Of a DNA stretch of 64,000 nucleotides, positions 45,447 through 55,504 are shown one piece after another. The DNA is taken from positions 1 to 64,000 of the forward strand of contig JAESUC010000015.1 of NCBI GenBank assembly GCA_016763285.1. Reading direction: 5' to 3'. Numbering within the stretch: the first letter of the stretch is position 1; each line of letters begins with the position of its first letter. Made by a program: the position numbers and the translations under genes. A model generated the notes under the pieces. The model was not told where the DNA came from. It made no database searches and worked only from the letters and a program-made list of their open reading frames with translations. Origin of the DNA: Pseudomonas sp. (GTDB taxonomy: Bacteria > Pseudomonadota > Gammaproteobacteria > Pseudomonadales > Pseudomonadaceae).

Positions 45447-45707
45447 TCAGGGGCGTTCGGGCAGGGTGATGTTCAGTTCCAGAATCGAGCAGTCATCCTG
45501 GTTTTCCAGCGCCACATGGACCTGTTCGCGGTCTATCTTCACGTATTTGCTGATCACGTCGATGATCTCCTGCTGCAGTTGCGGCAGGTAGTCGGGCTGG
45601 GTGCGCTGGCCCCGCTCGTGGGCGACGATGATCTGCAACCGCTCCTTGGCCATGGAAGCCGTGGTGGTCGGCTTCTTGCGGTCTCGGAAGTAGTCGAAAA
45701 TACTCAT
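45447..45707 (-). CDS. minE: Cell-division topological factor MinE
   Basis: An 86-residue protein of normal length. The N-terminal [20 protein letters not shown] is the membrane-targeting and MinD-binding part, with [13 protein letters not shown] of the anti-MinCD segment, then the dimerisation domain. It drives pole-to-pole oscillation by stimulating MinD ATPase. Its ATG shares one base with the minD stop (TGATG), indicating coupled translation. Confidence 0.97.
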   Translation of the reverse strand: MSIFDYFRDRKKPTTTASMAKERLQIIVAHERGQRTQPDYLPQLQQEIIDVISKYVKIDREQVHVALENQDDCSILELNITLPERP

Positions 45708-46516
45708 CAGCGACCTCCGAACAGGCGCTGCAGCAGGCCTTTCTTTTCAGCTTCCAGGAAACGATGGGGTACGTCTTCACCCAGCAGGCGCGAGACCGCA
45801 TCGCTGTAGGCCTGGCCGGCATCGCTGGTGTCATCCATGATGACCGGGACGCCCTGGTTCGATGCCTTCAGTACGGCCTGCGACTCGGGGATGACGCCCA
45901 GCAGCGGAATCGACAGAATGTCCTCGACGTCAGTGACCGAAAGCATCTCGCCATTGGCTACCCGCTCGGGATTGTAGCGCGTGAGCAGCAGGTGCTCGCG
46001 AATCTTCTCGCCCTTTTCCGCGTGACGTGACTTGCTGGCCAGCAGGCCCAGCATGCGGTCGGAGTCCCGCACGGAGGAGACCTCCGGGTTGGTCACGACC
46101 ACCGCCTCGTCGGCAAAATACATAGCCAGGTGCGCACCCTTCTCGATACCGGCAGGGGAATCGCACACGATGTAGTCAAAGGTTTCCTTGAGCTCGTTGA
46201 GTACCCGCTCGACGCCTTCTTCGGTGAGTGCGTCCTTGTCCCGGGTCTGCGAGGCGGGAAGAATGAACAGCTTCTCGCAACGCTTGTCCTTGATCAGTGT
46301 CTGGTTGAGATTCGAATCACCATTGATCAGATTGACGAAGTCGTACACCACGCGACGCTCGCAGCCCATGATCAGGTCAAGGTTGCGCAGACCCACGTCG
46401 AAATCGACGATAACGGTCTTGAATCCGCGCAGCGCGAGGCCGGTGCCGATGGCTGCGCTGGTGGTGGTTTTGCCAACTCCGCCCTTGCCCGAGGTGACAA
46501 CAATAATCTTAGCCAA
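45707..46516 (-). CDS. minD: Septum-site ATPase MinD
   Basis: A 269-residue ParA/MinD-family ATPase. The deviant Walker A motif [10 protein letters not shown] lies at residues 9-18 with Lys11 and Lys16. The C-terminal amphipathic helix ([14 protein letters not shown]) binds the membrane. It recruits MinC to block FtsZ rings away from midcell. The 123-nt gap to minC may hold a separate leader, but I see no clear promoter there. Confidence 0.98.
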   Translation of the reverse strand: MAKIIVVTSGKGGVGKTTTSAAIGTGLALRGFKTVIVDFDVGLRNLDLIMGCERRVVYDFVNLINGDSNLNQTLIKDKRCEKLFILPASQTRDKDALTEEGVERVLNELKETFDYIVCDSPAGIEKGAHLAMYFADEAVVVTNPEVSSVRDSDRMLGLLASKSRHAEKGEKIREHLLLTRYNPERVANGEMLSVTDVEDILSIPLLGVIPESQAVLKASNQGVPVIMDDTSDAGQAYSDAVSRLLGEDVPHRFLEAEKKGLLQRLFGGR

Positions 46517-46639
46517 AGTGACCTTCCTGTCCGGTTAGTGTGTGTGATCTGGATGCGCCGCTACGGGGTGCCTTCCCCTGCCTGATAGTGGCTCAAGGCT
46601 ACGGTTTTCGGGCATCCACCAATGGTTGCACAGTATCTG

Positions 46640-47404
46640 TCATAGGGCCGCCATCTTCAAGCTGTCACCCTCCAGACAGACATGGACCGCCTGCTTCCAG
46701 AGAGATTCCCTGCGCAGGTCCTCGGCCACCTTGTAATGGCCGGCGATCGAGACCAGTTCGGCTTCCAGTGACTGGCAAAAGATGCGTGCCTGGGTGTCGC
46801 CACGGACACCGGCCAGCGCACGACCGCGCAACGGACCGTAGACGTGGATGTTGCCATCGGCGAGCAGTTCCGAGCCGGCGCTCACGGGTGCCATCACGAT
46901 CAGGTCGCCGCCGGGGGCGTAGACCTGCTGGCCCGAGCGTATGGGCTGGGTGACGATCCGGTTCTGACCCGGGGCCGCGGGTGCATCTGTTGCAACGTCC
47001 TTTTCCGCGGGTGCTGGGGCGGGCGCCTCATCGCTGACCGGCATCTCCACCGGGCGGTCGCGCCCCCGACCGGGCGGCATCAGCACCAGCCCGCTCTGCT
47101 GGGCCAGCGGTCGGAAATTCTCGTTACCGCGCAGGGCGACGGGTACCAACCCGTGATTGCGGCAGATCTGCAACAGGCCGGCCAGGGTGCTGAGGTTCAT
47201 GTGGGCGTCGAGTTTCTCCAGGCTCAGCACAACCGGGGTATCGCGAAACAGATTCGGCGCCTGCGCAGCCTTGTCGCCCAGTTGTCGGGCGAAGCGTCCG
47301 GTATCAAGACGTATGACTTCGATCACCGTGACGGTGAGCATGCCACCCTTGAGATTGAACACGGGTTCGTTATCCAGCAGGTCGAGATTGGTATCAACAG
47401 TCAT
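46640..47404 (-). CDS. minC: Septum-site inhibitor MinC
   Basis: I chose the ATG at 47404, which begins the conserved N-terminus (FNLKGGMLTVTVIEVI); the frame allows 11 more residues. The 254-residue product has the N-terminal FtsZ-inhibiting domain (to about 110), a Pro/Ala-rich linker (about 118-155) and the C-terminal right-handed beta-helix (GQQVYAPGGDLIVMAPVSAG) that binds MinD and dimerises. It heads the minCDE operon and diverges from the acyltransferase gene. Confidence 0.96.
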   Translation of the reverse strand: MTVDTNLDLLDNEPVFNLKGGMLTVTVIEVIRLDTGRFARQLGDKAAQAPNLFRDTPVVLSLEKLDAHMNLSTLAGLLQICRNHGLVPVALRGNENFRPLAQQSGLVLMPPGRGRDRPVEMPVSDEAPAPAPAEKDVATDAPAAPGQNRIVTQPIRSGQQVYAPGGDLIVMAPVSAGSELLADGNIHVYGPLRGRALAGVRGDTQARIFCQSLEAELVSIAGHYKVAEDLRRESLWKQAVHVCLEGDSLKMAAL

Positions 47405-47515
47405 TTCAGATCCATGCAGCATGGTTGGTGGGCACACTTATATAGATTGGCCGCGCTGATCGCAAGCGGCGCGCCGCTTGGGTAGAATGCCATCTTTACC
47501 TTGATGGCTTAGCTT

Positions 47516-48472
47516 ATGAGTACTCCGGTTTTTCGTCCTGCCCTGCTGCATCCGCGGTACTGGCCCCTGTGGCTTGGCCTGGGCCTGCTCTGGCTGATAG
47601 TACGCCTGCCATACCGCGTGTTGCTGGCGCTGGGGCGCATGGTCGGACGCCTCATGCATGTCTTCATGCGCGAGCGGCGTCACGTGGCGGAGGTCAACCT
47701 GCAGCTGTGTTTTCCCCAGTGGACAGAGGAGCGGCGCCGGCAGGTCCTGCGCGATAACTTCGAGTCCAACGGTATCGCGCTATTTGAAATGGCCATGGCC
47801 TGGTGGTGGCCGCGTCAGCGCCTGGCCAGGCTGGCCCACGTGGAAGGTCTGGAGCATCTGCACAATGCCGCGGCCGCAGGGCAGGGCGTGGTGCTGGTCT
47901 CCCTGCACTTCACTACGCTGGAGCTCGGCGCCGCGCTGCTCGGTCAGCGGGTAACGATAGACGGCATGTACCGCGAACATCGCAACCCGGTGTTCGACCT
48001 TGTCCAGCGTCGCGGACGGGAGCGGCACAACGCCGATGCCCGGGCCATCGAGCGCGAGGACGTGCGCGCCATGTTCAAGTCGCTGCGCAGCGGCCGTGCG
48101 ATCTGGTATGCCCCCGACCAGGATTACGGTCGCAAGGCCAGCGTGTTTGTGCCCTTTTTTGGTGTGCCGGCGGCCACAGTGACGGCCACCAGCGCCTTCG
48201 CCCGGCTTGGCAAGGCGCAGGTGGTGCCCTTTACCCAGACGCGGTTGCCCGATGCCCAGGGCTATCGCCTGACCGTGCATCCCCCCCTGGCTGGCTTCCC
48301 TGGCGGCGACGAAACGGCCGATGCGCTGCGCATCAATCAGTGGGCGGAGCAGGCCATCGAGCAGCAGCCCGAGCAGTACATGTGGGTACATCGCCGGTTC
48401 AAGACCCGGCCCGAGGGTGAAGCCCGGCCCTATGCTGCGCGGCGCAGACGCAAACGGCGGGCTCGGACGTGA
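47516..48472 (+). CDS. lpxL: Lipid A lauroyl-type acyltransferase (LpxL/HtrB family)
   Basis: A 318-residue inner-membrane acyltransferase with an N-terminal hydrophobic helix (about 14-36). The family HX4(D/E) motif is in VSLHFTTLELG, and YAPDQDYG with FVPFFG follows, as in LpxL. It transfers a secondary acyl chain to Kdo-lipid A. The basic C-terminal tail (ARRRRKRRA) is unusual in composition. A possible -10 TAGAAT lies near 47482. The patatin gene starts inside its stop codon. The symbol is by family; position specificity cannot be read. Confidence 0.9.
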   Translation: MSTPVFRPALLHPRYWPLWLGLGLLWLIVRLPYRVLLALGRMVGRLMHVFMRERRHVAEVNLQLCFPQWTEERRRQVLRDNFESNGIALFEMAMAWWWPRQRLARLAHVEGLEHLHNAAAAGQGVVLVSLHFTTLELGAALLGQRVTIDGMYREHRNPVFDLVQRRGRERHNADARAIEREDVRAMFKSLRSGRAIWYAPDQDYGRKASVFVPFFGVPAATVTATSAFARLGKAQVVPFTQTRLPDAQGYRLTVHPPLAGFPGGDETADALRINQWAEQAIEQQPEQYMWVHRRFKTRPEGEARPYAARRRRKRRART

Positions 48473-49656
48473 GCGAAGGCCCTCCGGCGGTGGAGGCAAG
48501 CCCGGGCACCACTGCACTGGTGCTCGCCGGGGGCGGCGCCCGCGCGGCGTATCAGGTCGGCGTGTTGCAGGCGATTGCCGAGCTGCTGCCGGAACCTTCG
48601 GTGAACCCTTTCCCCGTCATATGCGGCACCTCGGCCGGTGCGATCAACGCCCTGGCCCTGGCATCGAACGCCAGTGATTTTGCCAACGGTATCCAGCGCC
48701 TGAATCAGGTCTGGTCGCATTTTCGCTGTAATCAGGTGTACCGCTCCGATTGGCCGGGCGTGGTGGCCCAGGCCCTGCGCTGGACCGGTGCCAACCTGCT
48801 GGGCATCGGGCGACGGTCGCCGACTTCACTACTGGATAACCGTCCCCTGCGCCATCTGCTGGAGAAGCACCTGCATTTCGGCCGGATCGAGGGTGCTCTC
48901 AACAGTGGGCACCTGCGAGCCGTCTCGGTCAGTGCCTTCGGCTACCAGTCGGCGGAATCGGTCTGCTTCTATCAGGGGCACGAGCGCATCAAGCCCTGGA
49001 ATCGGCATCGGCGTGTGGGTATCCAGACGCAGCTGGGGATCGACCACATGATGGCGTCGGCGGCCATTCCGCTGTTGTTTACACCGGTCAGGCTCGGGCG
49101 TGAGTGGTTCGGCGACGGGGCGGTGCGTCAGCGTGCGCCGATCAGTCCGGCGCTGCACCTGGGGGCGGATCGGGTGTTGGTGATCGGGCTGTCGGACAAT
49201 CTGGCCGAATCGGTGGAAACCGGACGTCGGCCAAGGAAGGTGGCCAGCGCGCTGCCGCCGACCCTCGCGCAAATGGGCGGGCACCTGCTCAACAGTACCT
49301 TTGTCGACAATCTGGAAAGCGATCTCGAGCTGCTCGAGCGGATGAATCGCCTGGCCAGCTTCATGCCGGAAGAGGCCCGGCAACATGGCAAGGGGTTGCT
49401 GCCGGTCGAGGTGATGATCATTGCGCCCAGCGAGCCGCTGGATCTGATAGCGGCCCGTCATCGTCGGCTGCTGCCCCGGTCGTTGCGCACCTTCCTTCGG
49501 GGCAGCGGTGCGACCCGAGCCTCGGGCGGCAGCGTGCTGAGTTATCTGCTGTTCGAGGCAGAGTACTGCCAGGAGCTGATCACGCTCGGCCATCGTGATG
49601 CGATGGCCAAGCGCGAGGAGCTGCAGCGGTTCCTTGGCCTGCCCGTAACCGCCTAG
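48469..49656 (+). CDS. Patatin-like phospholipase
   Basis: A 395-residue serine lipase starting at a GTG that overlaps the acyltransferase stop (GTGA). The oxyanion loop [11 protein letters not shown], the nucleophile GTSAG (Ser55) and the Asp of GDGA (Asp216) form the patatin Ser-Asp dyad. No signal peptide is seen, so it is probably cytoplasmic or peripheral to the inner membrane. Coupling to an LpxL-type gene suggests lipid turnover linked to envelope assembly, but substrates are unknown. Confidence 0.9.
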   Translation: MSEGPPAVEASPGTTALVLAGGGARAAYQVGVLQAIAELLPEPSVNPFPVICGTSAGAINALALASNASDFANGIQRLNQVWSHFRCNQVYRSDWPGVVAQALRWTGANLLGIGRRSPTSLLDNRPLRHLLEKHLHFGRIEGALNSGHLRAVSVSAFGYQSAESVCFYQGHERIKPWNRHRRVGIQTQLGIDHMMASAAIPLLFTPVRLGREWFGDGAVRQRAPISPALHLGADRVLVIGLSDNLAESVETGRRPRKVASALPPTLAQMGGHLLNSTFVDNLESDLELLERMNRLASFMPEEARQHGKGLLPVEVMIIAPSEPLDLIAARHRRLLPRSLRTFLRGSGATRASGGSVLSYLLFEAEYCQELITLGHRDAMAKREELQRFLGLPVTA

Positions 49657-52487
49657 CCAACCACCAGCACGCGTATCGCGTCCAGGCGGATCTTTGCCTG
49701 GCGCAGATGCGTCAGGCCTTCATCCTTGTGACGGGACAGCGTGGTGATTTCATCGGGCCGAACCAGCGGGTTGACCTCGCGCAGTGCCTGCAGGCGGTTG
49801 GCCTCTTCGTCCAGGTCCAGTGCGAAACGTCGGCTGGCTTCCTCCACCAGCTTTTCATGTTGTACCTGGGCCAGTGTCTCGGCCTTGTTCAGCATGCCCT
49901 GAATGATATCGCGCTGGCTCTTGGCAATCTTGGTGGCCAGGTGCCGAGGTACGCTGTCGAGCTGGGCATCGAGGGTATCGAAGGAGACCTTGGCCGCCAG
50001 ATCGTTGCCGCTGATATCCAGCAGACAGCGCACGGGGGTGGGTGGCAGATAACGCTGCAGCTGCAGGGCCCGAGGGGCGATGGCCTCGCTGACAAACAGG
50101 CATTCCAGCAGCAGCGTGCCGGGCTTGAGCGCCTTGTTCTTCAGCACCGCGACCGAGCTGTTGCCCATGCTGCCGGCCAGGACCAGGTCCATGCCGCCCT
50201 GCAGCATCGGGTGTTCCCAGGTAATGAACTGCATGTCCTCGCGGGTCAGCGCCGTCTCGCGATCGTAGGTGATGGTCACGCCTTCGTCGTCGCCAAGGGG
50301 GAAGCCGGCATCGAGCATGCGCTCACCGGGACGCAGGATCAGTGCATTGTCGGAATGGTCTTCACTGTCGATACCGAACACATCGAACAGACGCTCCATA
50401 TAGATAGCCAGCTGGAAGTCGTTGTCCTGACGCTCTATGGCTTCGATCATCTTTCTGGCGTCGCCGTGACCGCGGGAATGTATCTCCAGCAGACGGTCGC
50501 GACCGGCATGCAGTTCGGCCTCCAGCTCCAGCCGCCGAAGGCGGGCTTCGGCCAACAGGTCGGTCCATTCCTGCGGGTCGGGACTGTCCAGCTGCTGCTG
50601 CAGCCTGACCCCGAACTCCTGCTGCAGGGCGTTGCCGGTGGGGCAGGTGGCTTCAAAGGCGTTGAGCGCCTGCTGATACCAGACGAACAGGCGTTCCTGC
50701 GCCGTATCCTGCAGGTATGGAACGTGCAGCTGAATGGTCTGTTGCTGGCCGATGCGGTCCAGACGGCCGATGCGCTGCTCCAGCAGATCCGGGTGGGCAG
50801 GCAGGTCGAACATGATCATGTGATGGGCGAACTGGAAGTTGCGTCCTTCGCTGCCGATCTCCGAGCAGATCAGCACCTGAGCGCCAAACTCCTCGTCAGC
50901 AAAGAAGGCGGCAGCGCGGTCACGCTCGATGATGGTCATGCCCTGGTGGAAGACCGCCGCTGGAATACCGCTGCGCACGCGCAGGGCGTCATCCAGATCC
51001 ATGGCCGTGCCGGCGTTGGCGCAGATCACCAGGACCTTGCTGCGCTTGAGTGTCTTGAGGGTATCAATCAGCCAGCTGACCCGCGGGTCCTGCTGCCACC
51101 AGGGGTCCCCATCACCGCCTGTCTGAAAATCGCTCTCCGGGTGGATCGCTTCCCGGCCTTGCAGATCCAGGTAGAGTTCCGGGCAGGGCAACGGGTGTGA
51201 GTGCAGTTGCCGCTCGGGGAAACCGCTGATCGCCGCCCGGGTGTTGCGGTAGAGCACGCGGCCAGTGCCGTGGCGGTCGAGCAACTGGCGTACCAGGCTG
51301 TCACGCGCTTCGCCGGCCTGGGTTCCAGCCTGATCCAGCTGGTCCAGCTGCTCTTCAGCACCGCCACCCAGCCAGCGACTGATTGCCAGGCGTTCCTGTG
51401 CTGCCAGGGGTTTGGCATCCAGCAGACTCTGCACGGCCTCGGCTACCGGCTGATAACCGGCGGCTTCCTCGCGGAAGGCTTCAAGGTCATGGAAGCGATC
51501 CGGATCCAGCAGCCGCAGGCGGGCGAAATGGCTGGCCTGGCCCAGTTGCTCGGGGGTTGCAGTAAGCAGCAGCACGCTGGGAATGCGGCCGGCAAGTTGC
51601 TCGACCAGTTCGTATTCGGGGCTGGGTTCGTCTTCATCCCAGACCAGGTGGTGGGCTTCATCCACCACCAGCATGTCCCAGTCACTGGCTTGCAGGCACT
51701 GGCGGGCAAAGGGGTTGTCGAGCAGGAACTCCAGCGCCACCAGGGCCAGTTGCTCCTCCTCGAAGGGATTGTCCTCGGCGCCCTGGCATCGCTCGATGTT
51801 GAACAGCGCAAAGCGCAGGTTGAAGCGTCGCTGCATCTCGACAAGCCACTGGTGCTGCAGGTTCTCGGGGACCACGATCAGCACGCGCTTGACCCGGCCG
51901 GTCTGCAGCTGGCGATGGATAACCAGGCCGGCCTCGATGGTCTTGCCCAGGCCCACTTCGTCTGCGAGCAGTACCCGGGGTGCTATGCGGTCGGCCACAT
52001 CGCGGGCAATGTGGAGCTGATGTTCAATCGGCTGTGTGCGCACGCCGGCAAGGCCCAGCAGGGGGGAGCGCTGGATGCGGCAGTGGTGACGCAGACTTTC
52101 GTATCGCAGGCTGAACCAGGGCAGGGGATCGATCTGGCTGGCAAACAGACGGTCGCTGGCGAGGCGAAACTGTATGAAGTTGTCGAGCATGGTTTCGGCA
52201 AATTCTGCCGGCTCGTTGTTTTCCTTCAGCCCGCTGTAGACCAGCAGGCCGTTTTCCTCGCGTACGCCGGTGACCGTCAGAGCCCAGCCCTCATGGTGGG
52301 TGATCAGGTCGCCGGGGCTGAAGCGGACCCGCGTCAGCGGGGCGTTGCGCAGGGCATAGTGGCGTGTTTCACCACTGGCTGGAAACAGGATGACCAGCAA
52401 GCGTTCGTCCTGTGACAGCAGCGTGCCGAGTCCCAGTTCCGATTCGCTGTCACTGACCCAGCGTTGCCCCGGGGTAAATACCGTCAT
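49653..52487 (-). CDS. rapA: RNA polymerase-associated Swi2/Snf2 ATPase RapA (HepA)
   Basis: A 944-residue protein of the length typical of RapA. Two N-terminal Tudor-like SH3 domains (to about residue 110) precede the ATPase lobe with [16 protein letters not shown] (Walker A) and [10 protein letters not shown] (DEAH). Lobe 2 contains [20 protein letters not shown] and [11 protein letters not shown] (motif VI). It recycles RNA polymerase after termination. Its stop overlaps the convergent patatin stop by 4 nt. Confidence 0.97.
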   Translation of the reverse strand: MTVFTPGQRWVSDSESELGLGTLLSQDERLLVILFPASGETRHYALRNAPLTRVRFSPGDLITHHEGWALTVTGVREENGLLVYSGLKENNEPAEFAETMLDNFIQFRLASDRLFASQIDPLPWFSLRYESLRHHCRIQRSPLLGLAGVRTQPIEHQLHIARDVADRIAPRVLLADEVGLGKTIEAGLVIHRQLQTGRVKRVLIVVPENLQHQWLVEMQRRFNLRFALFNIERCQGAEDNPFEEEQLALVALEFLLDNPFARQCLQASDWDMLVVDEAHHLVWDEDEPSPEYELVEQLAGRIPSVLLLTATPEQLGQASHFARLRLLDPDRFHDLEAFREEAAGYQPVAEAVQSLLDAKPLAAQERLAISRWLGGGAEEQLDQLDQAGTQAGEARDSLVRQLLDRHGTGRVLYRNTRAAISGFPERQLHSHPLPCPELYLDLQGREAIHPESDFQTGGDGDPWWQQDPRVSWLIDTLKTLKRSKVLVICANAGTAMDLDDALRVRSGIPAAVFHQGMTIIERDRAAAFFADEEFGAQVLICSEIGSEGRNFQFAHHMIMFDLPAHPDLLEQRIGRLDRIGQQQTIQLHVPYLQDTAQERLFVWYQQALNAFEATCPTGNALQQEFGVRLQQQLDSPDPQEWTDLLAEARLRRLELEAELHAGRDRLLEIHSRGHGDARKMIEAIERQDNDFQLAIYMERLFDVFGIDSEDHSDNALILRPGERMLDAGFPLGDDEGVTITYDRETALTREDMQFITWEHPMLQGGMDLVLAGSMGNSSVAVLKNKALKPGTLLLECLFVSEAIAPRALQLQRYLPPTPVRCLLDISGNDLAAKVSFDTLDAQLDSVPRHLATKIAKSQRDIIQGMLNKAETLAQVQHEKLVEEASRRFALDLDEEANRLQALREVNPLVRPDEITTLSRHKDEGLTHLRQAKIRLDAIRVLVVG

Positions 52488-52788
52488 GCTGCTCTCCTGC
52501 CCTTGCGGAAAAGCACCGTATATTAACTGAACATGCCGGGCTCAGAAACCGCTGATGACGGGGCGAGTAAAAGGCATGAAAGCAGCGAAATGCCGTTTAT
52601 GTGGACCTTGTCACACATCTGGGGGATAAAGATCGGAGTTCTGTGGTCGATAGAATGGGGTCGCAGCCAGAGAACCCGGATGGTCTCATGGCTGGGATGA
52701 TTTCTTTTCAGGCATCGGGGCGATCGGTTGTCGCCAACGCTGCTCATCAGTGCAACGGCCTGGGGCAGTCAGGCCAAGCGAGGCAGCC
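52488..52788. other. 301-nt gap between rapA and a small gene
   Basis: No gene or RNA structure is evident here. It must hold the rapA promoter (minus strand) and that of the small gene at 52789. A possible plus-strand -10 (TAGAAT near 52654) has no convincing -35. Confidence 0.4.
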
Positions 52789-53037
52789 ATGCTCATACCC
52801 AATCTTCCTGTGCTAGGCGCTCAGCAGGATCCGGTCAAGACCAAGCGCAATGTGCAGCCCACCGCACAGACCGAGCCCGTGCACGAGCACCTCGAGCGCG
52901 TGGGAGAGCGCCGTCAGCGCGATGAGGGGCATTTCCCCGACCGCCGCCGCAACCGGGCCCGCCGCAAACCGGTCAATGAACGCAGGGACCTGGCGGACCT
53001 GCCCAGCAAGGGGCTGCTGGTTGACATCCAGGTCTGA
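52789..53037 (+). CDS. Small hypothetical protein, charged
   Basis: An 82-residue hydrophilic protein starting MLIPNLPVLGAQQDPVKTKR. The middle is rich in Arg, Glu and Asp (HLERVGERRQRDEGHFPDRR) and the end is LPSKGLLVDIQV. It has no signal peptide. Similar short proteins exist in Pseudomonas near rapA as far as I recall, but no function is known to me. AGGC precedes the ATG. Confidence 0.6.
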   Translation: MLIPNLPVLGAQQDPVKTKRNVQPTAQTEPVHEHLERVGERRQRDEGHFPDRRRNRARRKPVNERRDLADLPSKGLLVDIQV

Positions 53038-53076
53038 AGCGATGCTAGGCTAGACAAAATCCCCGGGATTCAAGCC

Positions 53077-53268
53077 GTGACTGATCAGACCGACAAGCCG
53101 CCTGTAGTGGACTTCGCTGCCAAGCGCCGTGAGCGGCTGCACCTGGTTCACGACGCTCGGCTGGAACAACTGCGCGGCGAGTTCGAAAAGGCCTTCCCCC
53201 TGCCTGGCAAGCCCCCTGCCAAGTCGTCGCGTTCGGCGAAAAAGAAGAAGAAGCCGCGCAAGTCCTGA
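53077..53268 (+). CDS. Small basic hypothetical protein
   Basis: A possible 63-residue product from a GTG at 53077, 39 nt after the previous gene. An acidic/basic helical part (DFAAKRRERLHLVHDARLEQ) is followed by a Lys-rich tail (SAKKKKKPRKS) suited to nucleic acid or membrane contact. No clear ribosome site and no recognised family, so it is held with modest confidence. Confidence 0.55.
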   Translation: MTDQTDKPPVVDFAAKRRERLHLVHDARLEQLRGEFEKAFPLPGKPPAKSSRSAKKKKKPRKS

Positions 53269-53290
53269 AACCCCGTTACCTCTCCTGAAA

Positions 53291-53304
53291 TTGATCCTGG
53301 TCAA
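53291..53304. promoter_or_regulatory. Anr/FNR-type box
   Basis: TTGATCCTGGTCAA differs from the FNR/Anr consensus TTGAT-N4-ATCAA at one base. Its centre is 41.5 nt upstream of the start inferred from the TATTCT element, the class II activator position. It lies before the ccoM-like gene. Confidence 0.75.
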
Positions 53305-53326
53305 TAACCCTGACTGTTTGCAGGGG

Positions 53327-53332
53327 TATTCT
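53327..53332 (+). promoter_or_regulatory. -10 element of the ccoM-like promoter
   Basis: TATTCT with no matching -35, as expected for an Anr-activated promoter; the transcript would start near 53339, 24 nt before the gene. Confidence 0.55.
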
Positions 53333-53362
53333 TCGATCATGGGCAATCAGAGGAGAGACCTC

Positions 53363-53491
53363 ATGTTTATCGACGAAGTGGTGTTGGCCGGGATTGGAAC
53401 AGTGGGCCTTATGGTGGCCTTTCTGGGCGGAGTAGGGCTGTTTATCTGGCGCGATAGTCACAAGAAGAAGCGTCAGCAGAAAGCACAGTAA
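53363..53491 (+). CDS. ccoM: Probable cbb3 cytochrome oxidase small subunit CcoM
   Basis: A 42-residue protein, MFIDEVVLAGIGTVGLMVAF then a short loop and WRDSHKKKRQ, with a single membrane helix and a basic C-terminal end. Its size and pattern fit CcoM, the roughly 37-residue extra subunit described in the Pseudomonas stutzeri cbb3 oxidase. AGGAGAG precedes the ATG and the promoter carries an Anr-type box, which fits microaerobic expression of a cbb3 part. No other cbb3 genes are nearby. The call rests on a short sequence and on context. Confidence 0.75.
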   Translation: MFIDEVVLAGIGTVGLMVAFLGGVGLFIWRDSHKKKRQQKAQ

Positions 53492-53549
53492 AGATTTTCG
53501 GGTCCGGTCAACGACTGGACCCAGACAGGGCATGGCTCGCAAGGCCTTT

Positions 53550-53582
53550 GGCGGATTCTCCCACGGAGATCCGCCTTTTTTT
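53550..53582 (+). terminator. Rho-independent terminator of ccoM
   Basis: GGCGGAT (53550-53556) pairs with ATCCGCC (53569-53575), followed by seven T. It closes the small ccoM transcript. Confidence 0.9.
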
Positions 53583-53653
53583 GCTTGGCGCCGCTCTTTC
53601 GGGCGGGATCGGTTTTGCGTAACATCGCCCTACGCCAGAACCTGCGAGCCGCC

Positions 53654-54301
53654 GTGATCAATCCCCCCAGACCGCGCTGCAGCCGGTGTCAGCGCCCGGC
53701 AGACCACTGCCTGTGCGCACTGATCCCGCAACTGTCCTCAGCGACCAGCCTGCTCATAATCCAGCATCCGCTGGAGCAGCGTCATGCGCTCAATACCGGT
53801 CGTCTGCTTGCTGCCGGACTTGTCGAGGCGCAGTTACTGGTCGCCGAGCAGATTCCCCTGGACTCGATCGTGCAGGATCAGCTGTCGGACCCGCACTGGC
53901 GTACCGAGCTGCTTTTTCCCGGGCCCGGGGCCGGTCTCCCCGAGCCCGCAGCCGCCACCGATCCGCGGCCCCGGCGATTGGTGTTGCTCGACGGGACCTG
54001 GCGCAAGGCGCGCAAGATGCTGGCGCTGAATCCGGTCCTGCAGCGCTTGCCCAGAGTCTGCCTGCCCGCGGGATTGGTCAGCCGCTACCGTGTGCGCAAG
54101 ACGCGCGTGCCCGATGCCCTTTCCACCATCGAGGCGGGTGTCCATGCGCTGCAGTTGCTCGAGCCCGAGCGGGATTTTACCGCCCTGCTGCATCCGTTCG
54201 AGGCGCTCATCGAAAGCCAGATCACGGCGATGGGGCGCGAGTGCTACGAACGCAATCACGCTCCGTCTGCTGGGCGGTCGGGGTCGGATACACCTCGCTG
54301 A
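53654..54301 (+). CDS. DTW-domain tRNA-uridine aminocarboxypropyltransferase (TapT-like)
   Basis: The Cys cluster CSRCQRPADHCLC and the DGTWRKARKM motif mark the DTW family; TapT members add acp3 to U47 of tRNA. I prefer the GTG at 53654, giving 215 residues and starting just before the Cys cluster. A TTG at 53585 would lie right after the ccoM terminator, which is unlikely. LLIIQHPLEQRHALNTGR is also conserved. Whether it acts on tRNA or rRNA here is inference from the family. Confidence 0.85.
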   Translation: MINPPRPRCSRCQRPADHCLCALIPQLSSATSLLIIQHPLEQRHALNTGRLLAAGLVEAQLLVAEQIPLDSIVQDQLSDPHWRTELLFPGPGAGLPEPAAATDPRPRRLVLLDGTWRKARKMLALNPVLQRLPRVCLPAGLVSRYRVRKTRVPDALSTIEAGVHALQLLEPERDFTALLHPFEALIESQITAMGRECYERNHAPSAGRSGSDTPR

Positions 54302-54494
54302 GACAGGGCTGCTGTCGCCCGATCAGCCGACAAAGCGCGGAGGCCGAAAGGTTATTCGCAGGGTTTATAATGCTCTGTTTTCACTATCTGTTGCGTTGCT
54401 TGTGTTTAGACTGGTGTAGGTAGTCCGAACCGAGACAAAAACATAAAAATGCATCCCGGGCTGCGGGTCCGGTGTGCAAGCAGAGGTAGTGAAC

Positions 54495-55325
54495 ATGCAG
54501 TCAAACATGCAGACCGGCGGGCAGCGCGTGGTGGTCACTGGAGCAGGCAGCGGCCTGGGCCGCGAACTGGCCGTGCGTTATGCAAGGGAAGGCGCGCGTC
54601 TGGTATTGGCCGACATTCAGGATGCGGGCCTCAAGGAAACTCTGGCCCTGGTTGAGGTCGCGGGCGGCAAGGGCTTCTGCCAGCGGTGCGATGTCCGCGA
54701 TTTCAGCCAGCTGGCGGCGCTGGCGCAGAGCTGTGATGAGCGCATGGGCGGCATCGATGTGCTGATCAACAATGCCGGTGTGGCCTCCGGTGGATTTTTC
54801 TGGGACCTGACCCTGGAAGATTGGGAGTGGCAGATCAGTATCAACCTGATGGGCGTGGTCAAGGGCTGCAAGGCCTTTGTACCCATGCTGATGAAGCAGG
54901 GGCAGGGCAGGATCATCAATATCGGTTCCATGGCCGCGCTGATGCAGGCGCCGGGCATGAGCAACTACAACGTGGCCAAGGCCGGCGTCGTGGCCCTGTC
55001 TGAAAGCCTGATGGCCGAACTGCACCCCCTTGGCATCAAGGTCAATGTGGTCTGTCCGTCGTTCTTTCAGACCAACCTGCTGGATTCCTTCCGCGGGCCG
55101 GACCAGGCTGCCAAGCAGCAGGTGGCCAAATTGCTGGAAAGCTCGCCGATCAGTGCGTCAGAGATTGCCGATATCGTCTATACCCAGAGCGAGGCCGACA
55201 CCTTCATGATCCTCCCCCATGAGGCGGGTCGAGCCGCCTGGGCGGCGAAGCAGGCCAACCCTCAGGTGATCTACGATGAAATGATTCGGCTGGCGGTGAA
55301 AAAGATGGAGCCTGCGGCCAGCTGA
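54495..55325 (+). CDS. Short-chain dehydrogenase/reductase
   Basis: A 276-residue NAD(P)-dependent enzyme. The Rossmann motif is TGAGSGLGR, then NNAG, the Ser in IGSMAAL and the YNVAK Tyr-Lys pair. The ATG at 54495 has AGAGG about 8 nt upstream; earlier in-frame starts lack one. It is a classical SDR, but the substrate cannot be told. The thiolase gene follows after 179 nt with its own leader and weak hairpin, so they may not be cotranscribed. Confidence 0.85.
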   Translation: MQSNMQTGGQRVVVTGAGSGLGRELAVRYAREGARLVLADIQDAGLKETLALVEVAGGKGFCQRCDVRDFSQLAALAQSCDERMGGIDVLINNAGVASGGFFWDLTLEDWEWQISINLMGVVKGCKAFVPMLMKQGQGRIINIGSMAALMQAPGMSNYNVAKAGVVALSESLMAELHPLGIKVNVVCPSFFQTNLLDSFRGPDQAAKQQVAKLLESSPISASEIADIVYTQSEADTFMILPHEAGRAAWAAKQANPQVIYDEMIRLAVKKMEPAAS

Positions 55326-55373
55326 GACCGTCTGTCTGCCGCATGGCTATATATCACGGATATTGATAATGCT

Positions 55374-55393
55374 ACCCGCACCCCGGTGCGGGT
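55374..55393. terminator. Weak hairpin after the dehydrogenase gene
   Basis: ACCCGCAC pairs with GTGCGGGT over a CCCG loop, with only CTTACT behind it, so it is a weak terminator at best. Confidence 0.45.
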
Positions 55394-55504
55394 CTTACTC
55401 TCCCAGCCCTGCAAAAGTCCCCGTCCGAAGGGACTGCCGTTACTGCCCCGAATGTTTCGTCCTTTCAATACAATCTGCAGCCTTAACTGAATCGAGGTAT
55501 CAAG

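Noticed and set aside
49707..51200. A 497-codon open frame antisense to rapA
   Set aside because: The opposite strand encodes a full RapA with all motifs; the antisense product has low-complexity composition.
53585..53653. Longer N-terminus for the DTW protein from TTG at 53585
   Set aside because: The start lies 2 nt after the ccoM terminator T-run, and the extra residues precede the conserved Cys cluster without family likeness.
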